A stretch of 64,000 nucleotides of DNA from Nitrospira sp. GTDB lineage: Bacteria; Nitrospirota; Thermodesulfovibrionia; Thermodesulfovibrionales; Dissulfurispiraceae. Location of the stretch: the NCBI GenBank assembly GCA_002634385.1, contig NSJL01000005.1, positions 124,001 through 188,000 on the forward strand, read 5' to 3'. A program made the position numbers and the translations under genes. The notes below the pieces were generated by a model, which saw only the letters and a list, made by a program, of their open reading frames with translations, ran no database searches and had not been told where the DNA came from. Positions 1-8,771 of this stretch are shown here, one piece after another. Numbering within the stretch: the stretch's first letter is position 1; each line of letters opens with the position of its first letter.

Positions 1-882
1 CCCCTGATGTCCTGCGGCGCCCGGCTCCCGGTCTACGTGGTCTTTATCGGCGCTTTCTTCGCGTCCAGCGCGGGGACCGTCCTCTGGTCGCTGTATGTGA
101 TGGGAATCGCGCTTGCCGTGCTGATGGGGGTCATCTTCAAAAGGACTCTCTTCAAAGGGGAGGCGCCCATGTTCATCATGGAACTCCCCCCGTACCGGAT
201 GCCCTCTTTCAGGAGCCTCATGATCCATACCTGGGAGAAGGGCAAGCACTTCCTGATCAAAGCGGGGACATATATCCTCGCGGTCTCGGTGCTGGTCTGG
301 TTTCTCCTGAACCTGCCCTGGGGAGTGGAGAGCAAGAAGGACTCCTATCTCGGAAAGGTGGGACAGGTGATTTCCCCTGTCTTCGCACCCCTCGGGTTCG
401 GCAACTGGGAGGCGTCGTCCTCATTGATATCGGGCCTTATCGCAAAGGAGATCGTCGTGGGGACGATGGGCGAGATCTATGTGCAGAAGACGGAAACGGA
501 AGAGGAAAAGAAAGAGACCCCGTCGTTCACGGAGGATCTGAAAGAGCTGGGCACGTCCTTCGCCGGGGCGCTGCGGGATGCCGCCACCAATGTCGTCTCG
601 ACCTTCGGCATCGCCACCATGTCCGCGGAGGAGTCGTCGGAGGAGGTCGAGGAGCGGACGCCCCTGCGGGAGACGCTGAAACAGCAGTTCGGCCCTCTTT
701 CCGCCTATGCGTTCATCACTTTTGTCCTCCTCTACATGCCCTGCGTCGTGGCCGCCATCGCCATGAAGCATGAGTTCGGCAACTGGAACCTGTTCGGCAT
801 CGCCTTTGTCTACCAGATGGTCCTTGCCTGGGGGGTTGCCTTCATCATTTACCAGGGTGGGAAACTGCTGGGACTCGGGTAA
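1..882 (+). CDS. feoB: Ferrous iron transporter FeoB, C-terminal part
   Basis: This is the last 293 codons of an Fe(II) permease; the GTPase domain and the start lie left of the window. The reading frame is open from base 1 and begins with the FeoB core signature PLMSCGARLPVYV. Several hydrophobic segments follow, and a late segment carries the MPCVVA element typical of the FeoB permease C-terminus. An acidic, charged stretch rich in Glu/Lys (about residues 163-220 of the fragment) is the usual hydrophilic linker before the last helices. It is followed after 72 nt by a small Cys-rich FeoB-associated peptide, as is common behind feoB. A second, complete feoB lies at 12710-14686 on the other strand. 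The family call is secure; which of the two is the main transporter cannot be told. Confidence 0.95.
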   Translation, partial: PLMSCGARLPVYVVFIGAFFASSAGTVLWSLYVMGIALAVLMGVIFKRTLFKGEAPMFIMELPPYRMPSFRSLMIHTWEKGKHFLIKAGTYILAVSVLVWFLLNLPWGVESKKDSYLGKVGQVISPVFAPLGFGNWEASSSLISGLIAKEIVVGTMGEIYVQKTETEEEKKETPSFTEDLKELGTSFAGALRDAATNVVSTFGIATMSAEESSEEVEERTPLRETLKQQFGPLSAYAFITFVLLYMPCVVAAIAMKHEFGNWNLFGIAFVYQMVLAWGVAFIIYQGGKLLGLG

Positions 883-954
883 GGGAACGGGGGGCTGGCA
901 GGGAGCGCCGGGTCCCCTCTCTAAAGGAGTTCCGAGAAAACAAGGAGGTTTGCG

Positions 955-1104
955 ATGAGTTACACCGATGCCATATGGATGGTTGTTATTATCGCCGGGG
1001 CGCTCTACCTTTTATACCGTTCCCTGTGGAAAAAGAAAGGGCACTGCCAGGGATGCGATTCAGGTGTGTGCGATAAAACGGAAAAGAGAGAAAAAGAACA
1101 GTGA
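955..1104 (+). CDS. FeoB-associated Cys-rich membrane protein
   Basis: A 49-residue ORF with one N-terminal transmembrane segment (WMVVIIAGALYLLYRS) and a cytosolic tail with three cysteines in the pattern CxGCxxGxC, followed by a Lys/Glu-rich end. This matches the small FeoB-associated Cys-rich proteins encoded directly after feoB, thought to assist Fe(II) transport, possibly by iron or cluster binding. The ATG is preceded by a strong AAGGAGG at the right distance. It sits between feoB and exbB, inside the same plus-strand run. Its role is inferred from family and position. Confidence 0.85.
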   Translation: MSYTDAIWMVVIIAGALYLLYRSLWKKKGHCQGCDSGVCDKTEKREKEQ

Positions 1105-1121
1105 AAGGAGCGGAGTAAGAT

Positions 1122-1547
1122 ATGGAGGGAATAAAACTTCTTGTGGACTATGGCATCATCGGTGTTCTCGTACTGATGAGCACCGCCGCCGTCGCCATCG
1201 CCATCGAAAGGTTTTCCTTTATAAAGCGCACCCGGCCCGAGGAGTATAACACTGCAAAAGAGCTTGAGATCAGCCTGACAAGGAGGTTTTACATCATCGC
1301 CTCCATCGGGAGCAATGCTCCCTATATAGGGCTGCTGGGGACGGTCCTCGGCATTATCTTTACGTTTTACCAGATGGGTGAGGTCGGGAACATCGATACC
1401 AGGTCCATCATGGTGGGGCTGAGCCTCGCCCTGAAGGCTACTGCCGCCGGGCTCCTGGTGGCGATCCCCTGCGTGAGCCTGTATAACGCGCTGTTGAGGA
1501 GGGTGAAAGAGAAGCTGGCGGCATACGAGTCCGTGAAATGCAGGTAG
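1122..1547 (+). CDS. exbB: ExbB proton-channel subunit of the TonB energiser
   Basis: 141 residues, the short ExbB/TolQ/MotA type. It has an N-terminal membrane helix, a short cytosolic loop, and the conserved channel helices containing SNAPYIGLLGTVLGI and the ALKATAAGLLVAIP stretch, both diagnostic of ExbB. With ExbD it converts the proton gradient into conformational energy for TonB at the inner membrane. The start has GGAG upstream (ggagcggagtaagat), and only three bases separate its stop from the exbD start, so the two are surely co-translated. The downstream tonB and receptor genes show it serves outer-membrane iron/heme import. Confidence 0.93.
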   Translation: MEGIKLLVDYGIIGVLVLMSTAAVAIAIERFSFIKRTRPEEYNTAKELEISLTRRFYIIASIGSNAPYIGLLGTVLGIIFTFYQMGEVGNIDTRSIMVGLSLALKATAAGLLVAIPCVSLYNALLRRVKEKLAAYESVKCR

Positions 1548-1550
1548 ACG

Positions 1551-1925
1551 ATGGAAGAGAAGGAATTCGACTATATCAATATCATCCCCTTCGTGGATAT
1601 TATGCTCGTCCTCCTGGCGATCATCCTGGCGACAGCCTCTTTTATCGCCACGGGAGAGATACCGGTCAACCTTCCGGCGGCAAAGAACAAAGAGGCAAAG
1701 TCTCACCCCGCCGTGGTGATCACCCTGACTGCGGACAACCGGCTCTTCCTCAACGAGGACGAGGTGAACGGGAGAATCGAGGACTCGCTGCACCGTTTTC
1801 ACCGGGACAACCCTGTGATTATCCGGGCTGACAAGGGGGTATACGTGGAACGGCTGATACACGTTATCGACGCGATCAAAGGGAGCCGTTTCGGACGAGT
1901 CTCCATGGAAGTGACAGGGAGGTGA
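1551..1925 (+). CDS. exbD: ExbD subunit of the TonB energiser
   Basis: 124 residues with a short cytosolic N-terminus, one transmembrane helix beginning INIIPFVDIMLVLLAI, and a periplasmic domain. The Asp inside that helix (PFVDIMLVLL) is the conserved proton-carrying residue of ExbD/TolR. The periplasmic part has the usual pattern ITLTADNRLFLN ... VIIRADKGV ... VIDAIKGSRF. It starts three bases after exbB and is followed by tonB after seven bases. Together with ExbB it powers the TonB-dependent receptor encoded at 3104-5092. Confidence 0.93.
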   Translation: MEEKEFDYINIIPFVDIMLVLLAIILATASFIATGEIPVNLPAAKNKEAKSHPAVVITLTADNRLFLNEDEVNGRIEDSLHRFHRDNPVIIRADKGVYVERLIHVIDAIKGSRFGRVSMEVTGR

Positions 1926-1932
1926 ACGCACG

Positions 1933-2802
1933 ATGCGGATTACTACATACAACAGTGTCGTAATATCCGGGATGCTGCATTTTACCATGGTATCCCTGTT
2001 GTTTGCCGTCTCATTGCCCGGTATCGATGCCGGGAAGCGGTTAACGGATATCTCTCTTTTTTTCCCTGATAGTGAGACAGAGACGCAACCGCGGCATATG
2101 TCCTCTCTCCCCGGGACTGCCGCGGTAAGAAAAAAGGAAGCATCGTCCAGTGCCTTACCGAGAACGGCGACTTCCGTTCCCACGCGTGGGGAGGTCAAGG
2201 GGAGCGTCCCGGCTGCCTATCCCGCCCCCGCTGCACCCGGGAGAACTGACGCCCCTCCCCCCGCTGCCGTCCGGCAGGAAAAGAGCGGAGAAACCGGTGA
2301 AAGGAAAGAGATGCTGGCGGCTGCCCCGGGTGAGACCCGGAGCAGTGCGCCCTCTTCCTCCTCCCCTTCTCCGAAGGGAGCGGGTTCTGCAGCGGCTTCC
2401 GGTGCACAGGGCCATTCCGCGCCGTTGCCCCTCCGGGGGAGCGACGAAAGGGGAACGCACATCCCGGGAGATATAAAGGCCGGGCAGAGGGAGACGGTGG
2501 GCGGAAATACGGACGGTGTCGATCTTTCTGCTCTGGCCGGAGGTTTTTCCGCCCGTATCGAGTCCGCCAAATGGTATCCCTACATGGCGCGGAGAAAGGG
2601 TATCGAGGGGACGGTGGTGGTGAAGGTAAAGATCGGCAGGGACGGCTCCCTCTCCGAGGCAACGGTGCTCCGCTCATCCGGACACGGGATACTGGATGAG
2701 AGCGCACTCTCCCTGGTGAAGAAGGTATGCCCGTTCAGGCACAGCGCGGGAAGGGATATCTCGATTGAGGTGCCTATTACGTACCGGCTGGCGGAAGGAT
2801 GA
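1933..2802 (+). CDS. tonB: Energy transducer TonB
   Basis: 289 residues. The N-terminus carries a single membrane anchor (VVISGMLHFTMVSLLFAVSL), followed by about 150 residues of low-complexity Pro/Ala/Ser/Glu-rich sequence that would span the periplasm. The last ~85 residues form the TonB C-terminal domain, recognisable by AKWYPYMARRKGIEGTVVVKV, the SGHGILDESALSLVKK helix and the final Pro-Ile-Thr-Tyr-Arg strand. It physically links ExbBD to the TonB box of receptors. The gene lies directly behind exbD and before a small zinc-ribbon gene and the receptor. Confidence 0.92.
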   Translation: MRITTYNSVVISGMLHFTMVSLLFAVSLPGIDAGKRLTDISLFFPDSETETQPRHMSSLPGTAAVRKKEASSSALPRTATSVPTRGEVKGSVPAAYPAPAAPGRTDAPPPAAVRQEKSGETGERKEMLAAAPGETRSSAPSSSSPSPKGAGSAAASGAQGHSAPLPLRGSDERGTHIPGDIKAGQRETVGGNTDGVDLSALAGGFSARIESAKWYPYMARRKGIEGTVVVKVKIGRDGSLSEATVLRSSGHGILDESALSLVKKVCPFRHSAGRDISIEVPITYRLAEG

Positions 2803-2808
2803 GGCGAT

Positions 2809-2967
2809 ATGGGAAGCGCTATTCAGATCAATGAGATCCGATGCAAAAGATGTCGCCGGCTTCTGCTGAAGGGGGATATACGCCTTATCGAAATAAAATG
2901 CCCCAAATGCGGGTATTTGCAGAAAATAGGGAATGAGGAGGTGAGCAGAGACAGCAATAGCCAGTAA
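2809..2967 (+). CDS. Small Com-like zinc-ribbon protein
   Basis: A 52-residue ORF beginning six bases after tonB. It holds two CxxC knuckles, IRCKRCRRLLLKG and IKCPKCGY, spaced 15 residues apart, as in the phage Mu Com family of zinc-binding translational regulators. The frame is intact and the arrangement (tonB stop, short gap, ATG) supports translation. A role in regulating the following receptor mRNA is possible, because Mu Com acts on a downstream start codon, but nothing in the sequence proves it. It could equally be a small metal-binding accessory protein of iron uptake. Confidence 0.75.
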   Translation: MGSAIQINEIRCKRCRRLLLKGDIRLIEIKCPKCGYLQKIGNEEVSRDSNSQ

Positions 2968-3023
2968 CCCACTTCCGAAGCACCCCGAGTGCTGCTGCAA
3001 GAAAAGAGGATCCCGAATCCCCG

Positions 3024-3038
3024 GCCGCCTTTGGCGGC
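3024..3038 (+). promoter_or_regulatory. GCCGCC/GGCGGC hairpin in the receptor leader
   Basis: In the 136-base gap before the TonB-dependent receptor there is a perfect six-base-pair stem (GCCGCC TTT GGCGGC), about 65 bases upstream of the receptor start and inside a GC-rich leader. No known riboswitch consensus was recognised (no cobalamin GCCACTG box). It may be a leader structure involved in control of the receptor, or of no function. Confidence 0.3.
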
Positions 3039-3103
3039 TATGACCCTCCCCGGCGGAGCTCCCGCTTCCCGGAACGGAGGAGACAGAAACGAGAGGTTTT
3101 TCA

Positions 3104-5092
3104 ATGAAGGAGTTTCGGGTCCTTTCCCGCATGCAGCATTGCTTTTTTCATTTCCTGCAGTATTCCCTCCTCTTTTTGCCGTTCTGCGCCGCACTCATAG
3201 CGGGCACCGCCATGAACGCCGCGGCGGAAGCGGATACGGTAAACGCCAAAGAGGTTGTCGTCACCGCAACAAAGACCGAAGCGGAGCTCGAAGACGTCCC
3301 CGCCACGGTGGATGTCATCACCAGGGAGGAAATCAGGGCGAAGGCCGCCGTCAAGCTCAAGGACATCATCCGGTTCGACAGCAGTTTCAACATAGTCAGG
3401 AGCCGCGGCAGGGATTTTCCCGCCCTCAGGGGAATGGATTCGCGGCATACCCTCATCCTCGTCGACGGCAGGCGGCTCACCGGGGAAGTAGACCTCGACT
3501 TCGAACTTGACAGGCTCACCCTCGAAAACGTGGAGAGGATAGAGGTCCTCAAAGGTCCGGCCAGTGCCCTCTACGGTTCCGATGCTCTCGGGGGGGTCAT
3601 CAACATCATCACCCGGACTCCCGATCGGCCCGCCCTGGAGCTGACGCCGAAGTACGGTGTTTTCGAAGATGGAGACGGGGCGCACAAGAGCATTACTGCC
3701 TATGCAAGCGGTGGAAAGATCGGCAGGTTCGGCCTTTCGCTCTCCGGCTCCTACCTTTCTTTCGATCCGTATGCCACCGAATCGAAAACATACCTGCAGA
3801 CGGAGCGGGACCAGGCGACCGCCGCTATGAAAGTGACGTACGACTTCACGAGGTATACGCGGCTTATCCTGGACGGGGAGTATATAAAAGAGGATGAGGA
3901 GAACGTGTCGTTGAGCGGTTCCACCCTCGTCAGGGACATCAACGACAACAGCAGGTACAATCTCTCTCTCGGCATTTCCCACAAGTCGCCAGCCCTCGAG
4001 TATCTTCTCCGGACGTATCTCTCTTACTATGACAAGGATTATGAGCAGAGGACGGAATCTACGAGTACCCTCAGGAAATTCGATGTGATCAAGAGAGTCA
4101 CCCCCGTCGCAGAGGGACACGTGACGAAGGAGATACTGAAAAACCACCTCGTCACCTTCGGCGGTGAATACCGGCATGAGATTTTCGATGGCACCCGGGT
4201 CAAAACCGGCGACGGCACCTTTACCGAGGTGAGAGAGGGCGTCACCTCCGAGGGCTCCGAGGCGAAGCTGAATTACTGGGCGGCATATCTCCAGGATGAA
4301 ATACTGATCGGTGACTCGCTCATCGTTATTCCCGCCGTCCGTTATGACGACAGCGACAAGTTCGAGAACGAAATAAGCCCGAAGGTAGGGGTTACTTACA
4401 AAATAACCCCGCATCTGCGGGTGAAAGCGAGCTACGCTCACGGGTTCAAGAGCCCTACGCCTCGTGAACTTTACTACGATATGCCGCAAAGCTCGTATAT
4501 TATTCGGGGGAACCCCTCCATTAAACCGGAGAAGTCCGATTCCTACGAGGTATCCGTCGAGGGAGAGAGGGGGATTTTCTCGGGAAAGATCACCTATTTT
4601 TATACCGATGTGAAGGACCTTATCGAGGCGGTCAACGCCGGAAAAGAGGGCTCCTACACTGTCTACGTGTATCAGAACGTCAGCGAGGCGACGATTCAGG
4701 GAGTCGAGGCGGAGGTCGGCCTTGCGCTGACGAGGGACCTCTCGCTCACGGGCAGCTATACGTACCTCGACGCGATGGATGACGAGAACAACCAGAGGCT
4801 TACCATGCGTCCGCGCCACAAGATCGTTACAAAAGCCATGTACACGAACAGGCCTCTCGGCCTCAGGGCCAATCTGTGGAATGAGTATATAGGAAGCAAT
4901 CTCTGGCAGATAGCATCGAGTCGCGCTCCCGAGATCGTCAAGGACTATTCCGTCTGGTATGTGAGCCTCTCGAAGGAGATAACGAGGAATTTCGAGCTCT
5001 ATGCCGGGGTGGACAACCTTTTTGATGAAACGGATGCCGACATCCCCCTGATCGGTTCCTTTTACTACGGGGGGGTCAGGATGAGGTTTTAG
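3104..5092 (+). CDS. TonB-dependent outer-membrane receptor (iron/heme type)
   Basis: 662 residues. A signal peptide ends near AMNAAAEA (about residue 42), followed by the TonB box-like KEVVVTATKTE and a plug domain with the typical NIVRSRGRDFPALRG, LILVDGRRL and GPASALYGSDALGGVINIIT motifs. The remainder is a 22-strand-type barrel with alternating aromatic strands, closing with the terminal aromatic VRMRF, the usual outer-membrane insertion signal. The layout is that of CirA/BtuB/heme receptors. The preceding tonB system and the following heme-degradation and heme-import genes point to heme or an iron complex as substrate; the sequence alone does not fix it. The start has GAGAGG upstream. 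Confidence 0.93.
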   Translation: MKEFRVLSRMQHCFFHFLQYSLLFLPFCAALIAGTAMNAAAEADTVNAKEVVVTATKTEAELEDVPATVDVITREEIRAKAAVKLKDIIRFDSSFNIVRSRGRDFPALRGMDSRHTLILVDGRRLTGEVDLDFELDRLTLENVERIEVLKGPASALYGSDALGGVINIITRTPDRPALELTPKYGVFEDGDGAHKSITAYASGGKIGRFGLSLSGSYLSFDPYATESKTYLQTERDQATAAMKVTYDFTRYTRLILDGEYIKEDEENVSLSGSTLVRDINDNSRYNLSLGISHKSPALEYLLRTYLSYYDKDYEQRTESTSTLRKFDVIKRVTPVAEGHVTKEILKNHLVTFGGEYRHEIFDGTRVKTGDGTFTEVREGVTSEGSEAKLNYWAAYLQDEILIGDSLIVIPAVRYDDSDKFENEISPKVGVTYKITPHLRVKASYAHGFKSPTPRELYYDMPQSSYIIRGNPSIKPEKSDSYEVSVEGERGIFSGKITYFYTDVKDLIEAVNAGKEGSYTVYVYQNVSEATIQGVEAEVGLALTRDLSLTGSYTYLDAMDDENNQRLTMRPRHKIVTKAMYTNRPLGLRANLWNEYIGSNLWQIASSRAPEIVKDYSVWYVSLSKEITRNFELYAGVDNLFDETDADIPLIGSFYYGGVRMRF

Positions 5093-5187
5093 TTCTTGCC
5101 GCAACTCCCCCGCACTCCTTCTTACTCTAAGAGGGGGTACTCAGAAGAGGGATGAAACCACAAGACTTCACCGATAAAGGAGGCAGC

Positions 5188-5757
5188 ATGAAGGCGTTGA
5201 TCGTATGCGCATCACGGTATGGTTCTACAGAGGAAATAGGGAAATGGATCGCCGAGAGACTCGGGTATGACGGAATTTCCGCCGATGTCGTCAGGACACC
5301 GGGGAGTGGTTCCGTCGCAGACTTCGATCTCGTGGTGATGGGCTCGGGGATATACAGCCACGGGGTGCTCCCCGAGCTGAAGGAGTTCGTGGAGGCGAAC
5401 CGGGGAGAGCTTCAGGGGAAGCCGGTCGCCCTCTTCGGCGTCGCCATGAAAAAAGAGACGGTCCTTCACAAGGGGAAGCCGTACGGGGGGGTGCACTACC
5501 TGCACCCCCTGGCGGAGATGCTCGACGGTTCCGTTCTCCACGCCGGCATGCTCCTGGGCGAGATGGTGCCGCAAAAGCTGACCGATTCCGAAAGGGAGGG
5601 CCTGATGCGGTTTTACCGGCAGGTGGAGATGGACGAAGCGGAAATCAAACGCCGTATGTCTCCGAGAACGCTCATGAGCAAAAGCGAATGCTGGGAGTTT
5701 GCCGAAGCGGTCTTGAGAAAACTGTCCAGGAGGGAGGCCCCTCATGGAAATGGCTAA
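5188..5757 (+). CDS. Flavodoxin-domain protein (HemG-like), probable reductase partner
   Basis: 189 residues from the ATG after AAAGGAGG; an in-frame ATG at 5152 has no ribosome site. The N-terminal ALIVCASRYGSTEEIG is the FMN phosphate-binding loop of flavodoxins and of HemG-type protoporphyrinogen oxidases, and VMGSGIYSHG is the second FMN loop. The gene overlaps the radical SAM gene by 14 bases, so the two are translationally coupled. ChuW/HutW enzymes need low-potential electrons, supplied by flavodoxin in studied systems, so this protein is plausibly the dedicated electron donor. A HemG-like role in tetrapyrrole oxidation is the alternative. Confidence 0.8.
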   Translation: MKALIVCASRYGSTEEIGKWIAERLGYDGISADVVRTPGSGSVADFDLVVMGSGIYSHGVLPELKEFVEANRGELQGKPVALFGVAMKKETVLHKGKPYGGVHYLHPLAEMLDGSVLHAGMLLGEMVPQKLTDSEREGLMRFYRQVEMDEAEIKRRMSPRTLMSKSECWEFAEAVLRKLSRREAPHGNG

Positions 5758-7165
5758 GTCGGACCGGTTCATCAAGAGCATGACCGAATGCGACCCCGCC
5801 GACAGGAAGTGGATCTTCGGAAACGAAACCGACGATCCCCTCCGGTACGCCTTCGATGCCAAGAGGGTGGTCCATCCCGGGGTGAAGGGGGAGATGCTGC
5901 CGAAGGAGAAATGGGAAAGCACCTGGAAGATGCTCACCGGAAAGCCGGGAAAGGGCGGAAAGAGGGCGGCATACGTACACATACCCTTCTGCTCCGCGAA
6001 ATGCCTCTACTGCGGCTTCTTCCAGAATCTCACAGACAGGGAGCTCGAGGATGCCTATATCGACAGACTGGTGGAAGAGCTGCGGAGGGACTCGCAGGAG
6101 CCGTTCGTCGCATCGCATCCTTTTCATGCCGTGTACCTGGGGGGCGGTACTCCGTCCTCCCTCTCGGAGCGGAACATCGAGAGGCTGCTGCGGGCGATCA
6201 ACGAGTTCCTGCCCCTTGCGAACGATTGCGAGTTCACGTTCGAGGCGCGCATTCACCACTTCAATGACGCAAAGGTGCAGGCGTGCATCGGGGGGGGCAT
6301 CAACAGGTTCTCGCTCGGGGTCCAATCCTTCAACACCCGGGTGCGGCAGAGCCTGGGCAGGAGGGAGCCGGGGGAAAAGGTCATCGAAAGGCTGCACGCC
6401 ATCCACCGCCACGACCAGGCTGCGGTGGTTATCGATCTCATGTACGGGCTCCCCCTGCAGTCGATGGAGGTCTGGGAGGAGGATGTCAGGACGCTGATCC
6501 GCTGCGGCATCGACGGAGGCGACCTCTACCAGCTCAACGTCTATAACGACAGCAAGCTGAACGACGCCATCAGCAGGGGAAGCCTCCCCCCGGCGGCGAA
6601 GACGGCGGAGCAGGCATTGATGTTCAGGAGGGGGCTGGAGCTCATGCAGGAGAGCAGGCTGAGAAGGCTGAGCATCTGCCACTGGTCGAGTGGTACGAGG
6701 GAGCGGAACCTCTATAATTCGCTCTCCAAGTCGGGATCGGCCACCGTGCCCTTCGGGTCCGGGGCGGGCGGAAAAATCGACGGCTATACGATGTTCGTGG
6801 ACAAGGACATCAAGAGCTACCTGCAGCGCATCGACAAGAGGGAAAAGCCCCTGATGTTCGTCATGTCCCCCCGTGAGGGATACGCGCTCTACAACGACAT
6901 CATCGCGCAGTTGGAGAGGGGGCACCTGAACCTGCTCTGGATGAAGGCCGGGTACGGTACCGACGTGGAAGAAACGTTCTCGCCCCTCTTTGGCGAATGG
7001 GCGCGGAAGGGACTCGTGGAGATGAACGGCGACTATATGGACCTGACCGTGGCGGGCCAGTTCTGGTATGTCAATCTTACCCAGGCGATACTCGACGGTC
7101 TCGTGCTGCTAAGGGAGGGGGGGAAGCATTCCCTCACCGTACGGTCAATTGCGGCGCAGGGATAG
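5744..7165 (+). CDS. hutW: ChuW/HutW-type radical SAM heme-degrading methyltransferase
   Basis: 473 residues with the radical SAM cluster motif CSAKCLYC (Cx3Cx2C) after AYVHIPF, then the HemN-like signatures YLGGGTPSSLS, FTFEAR, FSLGVQSFN and VVIDLMYGLPLQS. It resembles the HemN superfamily but sits between a flavodoxin and HutX, and begins with the long N-terminal extension (about 75 residues) seen in ChuW/HutW. Those enzymes open heme anaerobically to a linear tetrapyrrole (anaerobilin) and release Fe(II). The specific assignment over HemN/HemW rests on context and the extension; overall family membership is certain. Confidence 0.85.
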   Translation: MEMAKSDRFIKSMTECDPADRKWIFGNETDDPLRYAFDAKRVVHPGVKGEMLPKEKWESTWKMLTGKPGKGGKRAAYVHIPFCSAKCLYCGFFQNLTDRELEDAYIDRLVEELRRDSQEPFVASHPFHAVYLGGGTPSSLSERNIERLLRAINEFLPLANDCEFTFEARIHHFNDAKVQACIGGGINRFSLGVQSFNTRVRQSLGRREPGEKVIERLHAIHRHDQAAVVIDLMYGLPLQSMEVWEEDVRTLIRCGIDGGDLYQLNVYNDSKLNDAISRGSLPPAAKTAEQALMFRRGLELMQESRLRRLSICHWSSGTRERNLYNSLSKSGSATVPFGSGAGGKIDGYTMFVDKDIKSYLQRIDKREKPLMFVMSPREGYALYNDIIAQLERGHLNLLWMKAGYGTDVEETFSPLFGEWARKGLVEMNGDYMDLTVAGQFWYVNLTQAILDGLVLLREGGKHSLTVRSIAAQG

Positions 7166-7248
7166 GAAGAAAGGAAAAGGCGCGAAGTGAAGCAGAAACT
7201 GAAAACCGGCAATCGGCCGGCAATCGGAAAAAAAAGGAGCGATGAAAG

Positions 7249-7767
7249 ATGAATTATATGGGTGACGTGCATGATGTGCGGGAGAAAGTTGCGGAGATGG
7301 CAGCGGGCAGCCCCTCGAAATCGACAGGGGCGATCGCTGCGGAACTGGGGGTGAGCGAAAGGGACGTGATGAAAAACCTCCCAGGGGATATGGTCAGGGA
7401 GGTCTCCCGGGAGCATTTCGATGCAATAGTGGATGAAGTATCCACGTGGGGGACGATGACCGTTATTGTCCAGAACGAGTCCACCATCCTGGAAGTGAAG
7501 GCGTCCTTCCCGAAGGGGACGTACGGGCACGGCTACTTCAACCTGAAGTCTGACGGAACCCCGGTGGGCGGGCATATCAGGGCGTCGGAGCTCGCGGAGA
7601 TCTTCTTCGTGAGCAGGCCCTACATGGGTCTCGAGAGCCATTCGATACAGTTCTTCAACGGTAAGGGGAACGCCATGTTCAAGCTCTTCCTGGGAAGGAA
7701 CGAGCAGAGGCAGATATTCCCTGAGCAGAAAGAGAAGTTCCTGGCCCTGCGCGACAGGCTGCAGTAG
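7249..7767 (+). CDS. hutX: HutX/ChuX-family cytosolic heme carrier
   Basis: 172 residues. The N-terminal ~45 residues form a short helical, HTH-like segment (TGAIAAELGVSERDV), and the rest has the HutX/ChuX pattern: VSTWGTMTVIVQNESTILE, FPKGTYGHGYFNLKSDG and IFFVSRPYMGLESHSIQFFN. The family binds heme in the cytosol and hands it to the degrading enzyme. It lies 83 bases after hutW and 10 bases before the periplasmic binding protein, in a fully co-directional run, matching known hutWX and chuWX arrangements. Confidence 0.9.
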   Translation: MNYMGDVHDVREKVAEMAAGSPSKSTGAIAAELGVSERDVMKNLPGDMVREVSREHFDAIVDEVSTWGTMTVIVQNESTILEVKASFPKGTYGHGYFNLKSDGTPVGGHIRASELAEIFFVSRPYMGLESHSIQFFNGKGNAMFKLFLGRNEQRQIFPEQKEKFLALRDRLQ

Positions 7768-7777
7768 CGGGGGGCCT

Positions 7778-8728
7778 ATGAGGAGAATAGTTGCCGCTTT
7801 CGTACTATTTCTGGCCTGGACAGGGATCCCCCCTGCCGATACCCATGGCTCCGAAAAGAGGAGCGTGGTCGATGATGCCGGACGGAAGGTGGAGATCCCC
7901 GCCGTGCCCAGGAGAATCGTGGTTCTCAACAGCTCGAACCTCGAAATCCTGTATGCGGTGGGAGGAAAGGCGGTGGGCAGGCCTGAAAGCACCGGGATGC
8001 CGAAGGAACTGTACGGGAAGGTCAGGGATCTTCCCTCCATAGGAGAGACGCCGAGCCCCAATGTGGAGAAAATCGCCTCTCTCTCCCCCGACCTCGTTGT
8101 CGGGGTAAATATGCCCTTTCACCATACCCTGCTCCCCGCCCTTTCGAGGGCGGGGATTCCCGCCCTCCTCCTGTCCATTAACAGTTATGAGGATATTATT
8201 GAAAAAATAAGGTTTTTTGGTAACCTCACCGGGAACACCGGGCAGGCCGCACGGATCATTGCGGATATCGAGCAGAAGACGGACGGAATAAAAAGGGCGG
8301 CCGCCCTGCAGAAGCGGAAAAAGGTTGCGATCATCTGGGGCTCGCCCCAGAGCTTCACCATGGCCCTGCCTTCAAGCTTCCCGGGGAACCTGGTCGGGAT
8401 GCTGGGGGGGATCAATATCGCCTCGGGGGTGAAACCGGTGGCATCAATGCCCCATTACGCCCCCCTGAGCCTGGAGTATGTCCTGAGCAAGGACCCGGAT
8501 ATGATCTTTCTCATTACCCATGGGCATGACGGGAAAGTCTCCGAAAAATTCAGGAAAGAGATGGAGTCCCATCCGGCATGGAAGGGGTTGCGGGCGATCC
8601 GGGAGGGGAGGCTCTACCCTCTGCCCTACTCCCTTTTCGGCGTAAACCCTGCAGTCAGGGTTACGAAGGCCGTAGAGCATATCGCCGCACTGCTCTATCC
8701 GGAGATAGCGGAGACAGGCCGGAAATGA
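7778..8728 (+). CDS. Periplasmic heme/iron-complex binding protein of an ABC importer
   Basis: 316 residues with an N-terminal signal sequence (VAAFVLFLAWTG...) and the BtuF/FepB/HmuT-type fold: VDDAGRKVEIPAVPRRIVVL at the start of the mature protein, VGRPES, IASLSPDLVVG, and the connecting helix with NLTGNTGQAARII. No lipobox Cys is apparent, so it is likely soluble in the periplasm. It captures the ligand released by the TonB-dependent receptor and delivers it to the adjacent FecCD permease. Heme is the expected ligand from the neighbouring hutWX genes; a siderophore or cobalamin cannot be excluded. Confidence 0.88.
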   Translation: MRRIVAAFVLFLAWTGIPPADTHGSEKRSVVDDAGRKVEIPAVPRRIVVLNSSNLEILYAVGGKAVGRPESTGMPKELYGKVRDLPSIGETPSPNVEKIASLSPDLVVGVNMPFHHTLLPALSRAGIPALLLSINSYEDIIEKIRFFGNLTGNTGQAARIIADIEQKTDGIKRAAALQKRKKVAIIWGSPQSFTMALPSSFPGNLVGMLGGINIASGVKPVASMPHYAPLSLEYVLSKDPDMIFLITHGHDGKVSEKFRKEMESHPAWKGLRAIREGRLYPLPYSLFGVNPAVRVTKAVEHIAALLYPEIAETGRK

Positions 8729-8771
8729 GAAGAGGACGGGCCTGCGTTCCGTACAGGGAAAAGGGGGAATC

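Noticed and set aside
2968-3103. Possible cobalamin or other known riboswitch before the receptor
   Set aside because: The GC-rich leader folds locally, but none of the conserved riboswitch sequence boxes I could recall are present; kept only as a hairpin.
3101-5104. Long minus-strand frame of about 667 codons opposite the TonB-dependent receptor
   Set aside because: It is a codon-bias shadow of the receptor gene; its translation has no domains or signal and the plus-strand protein is unambiguous.
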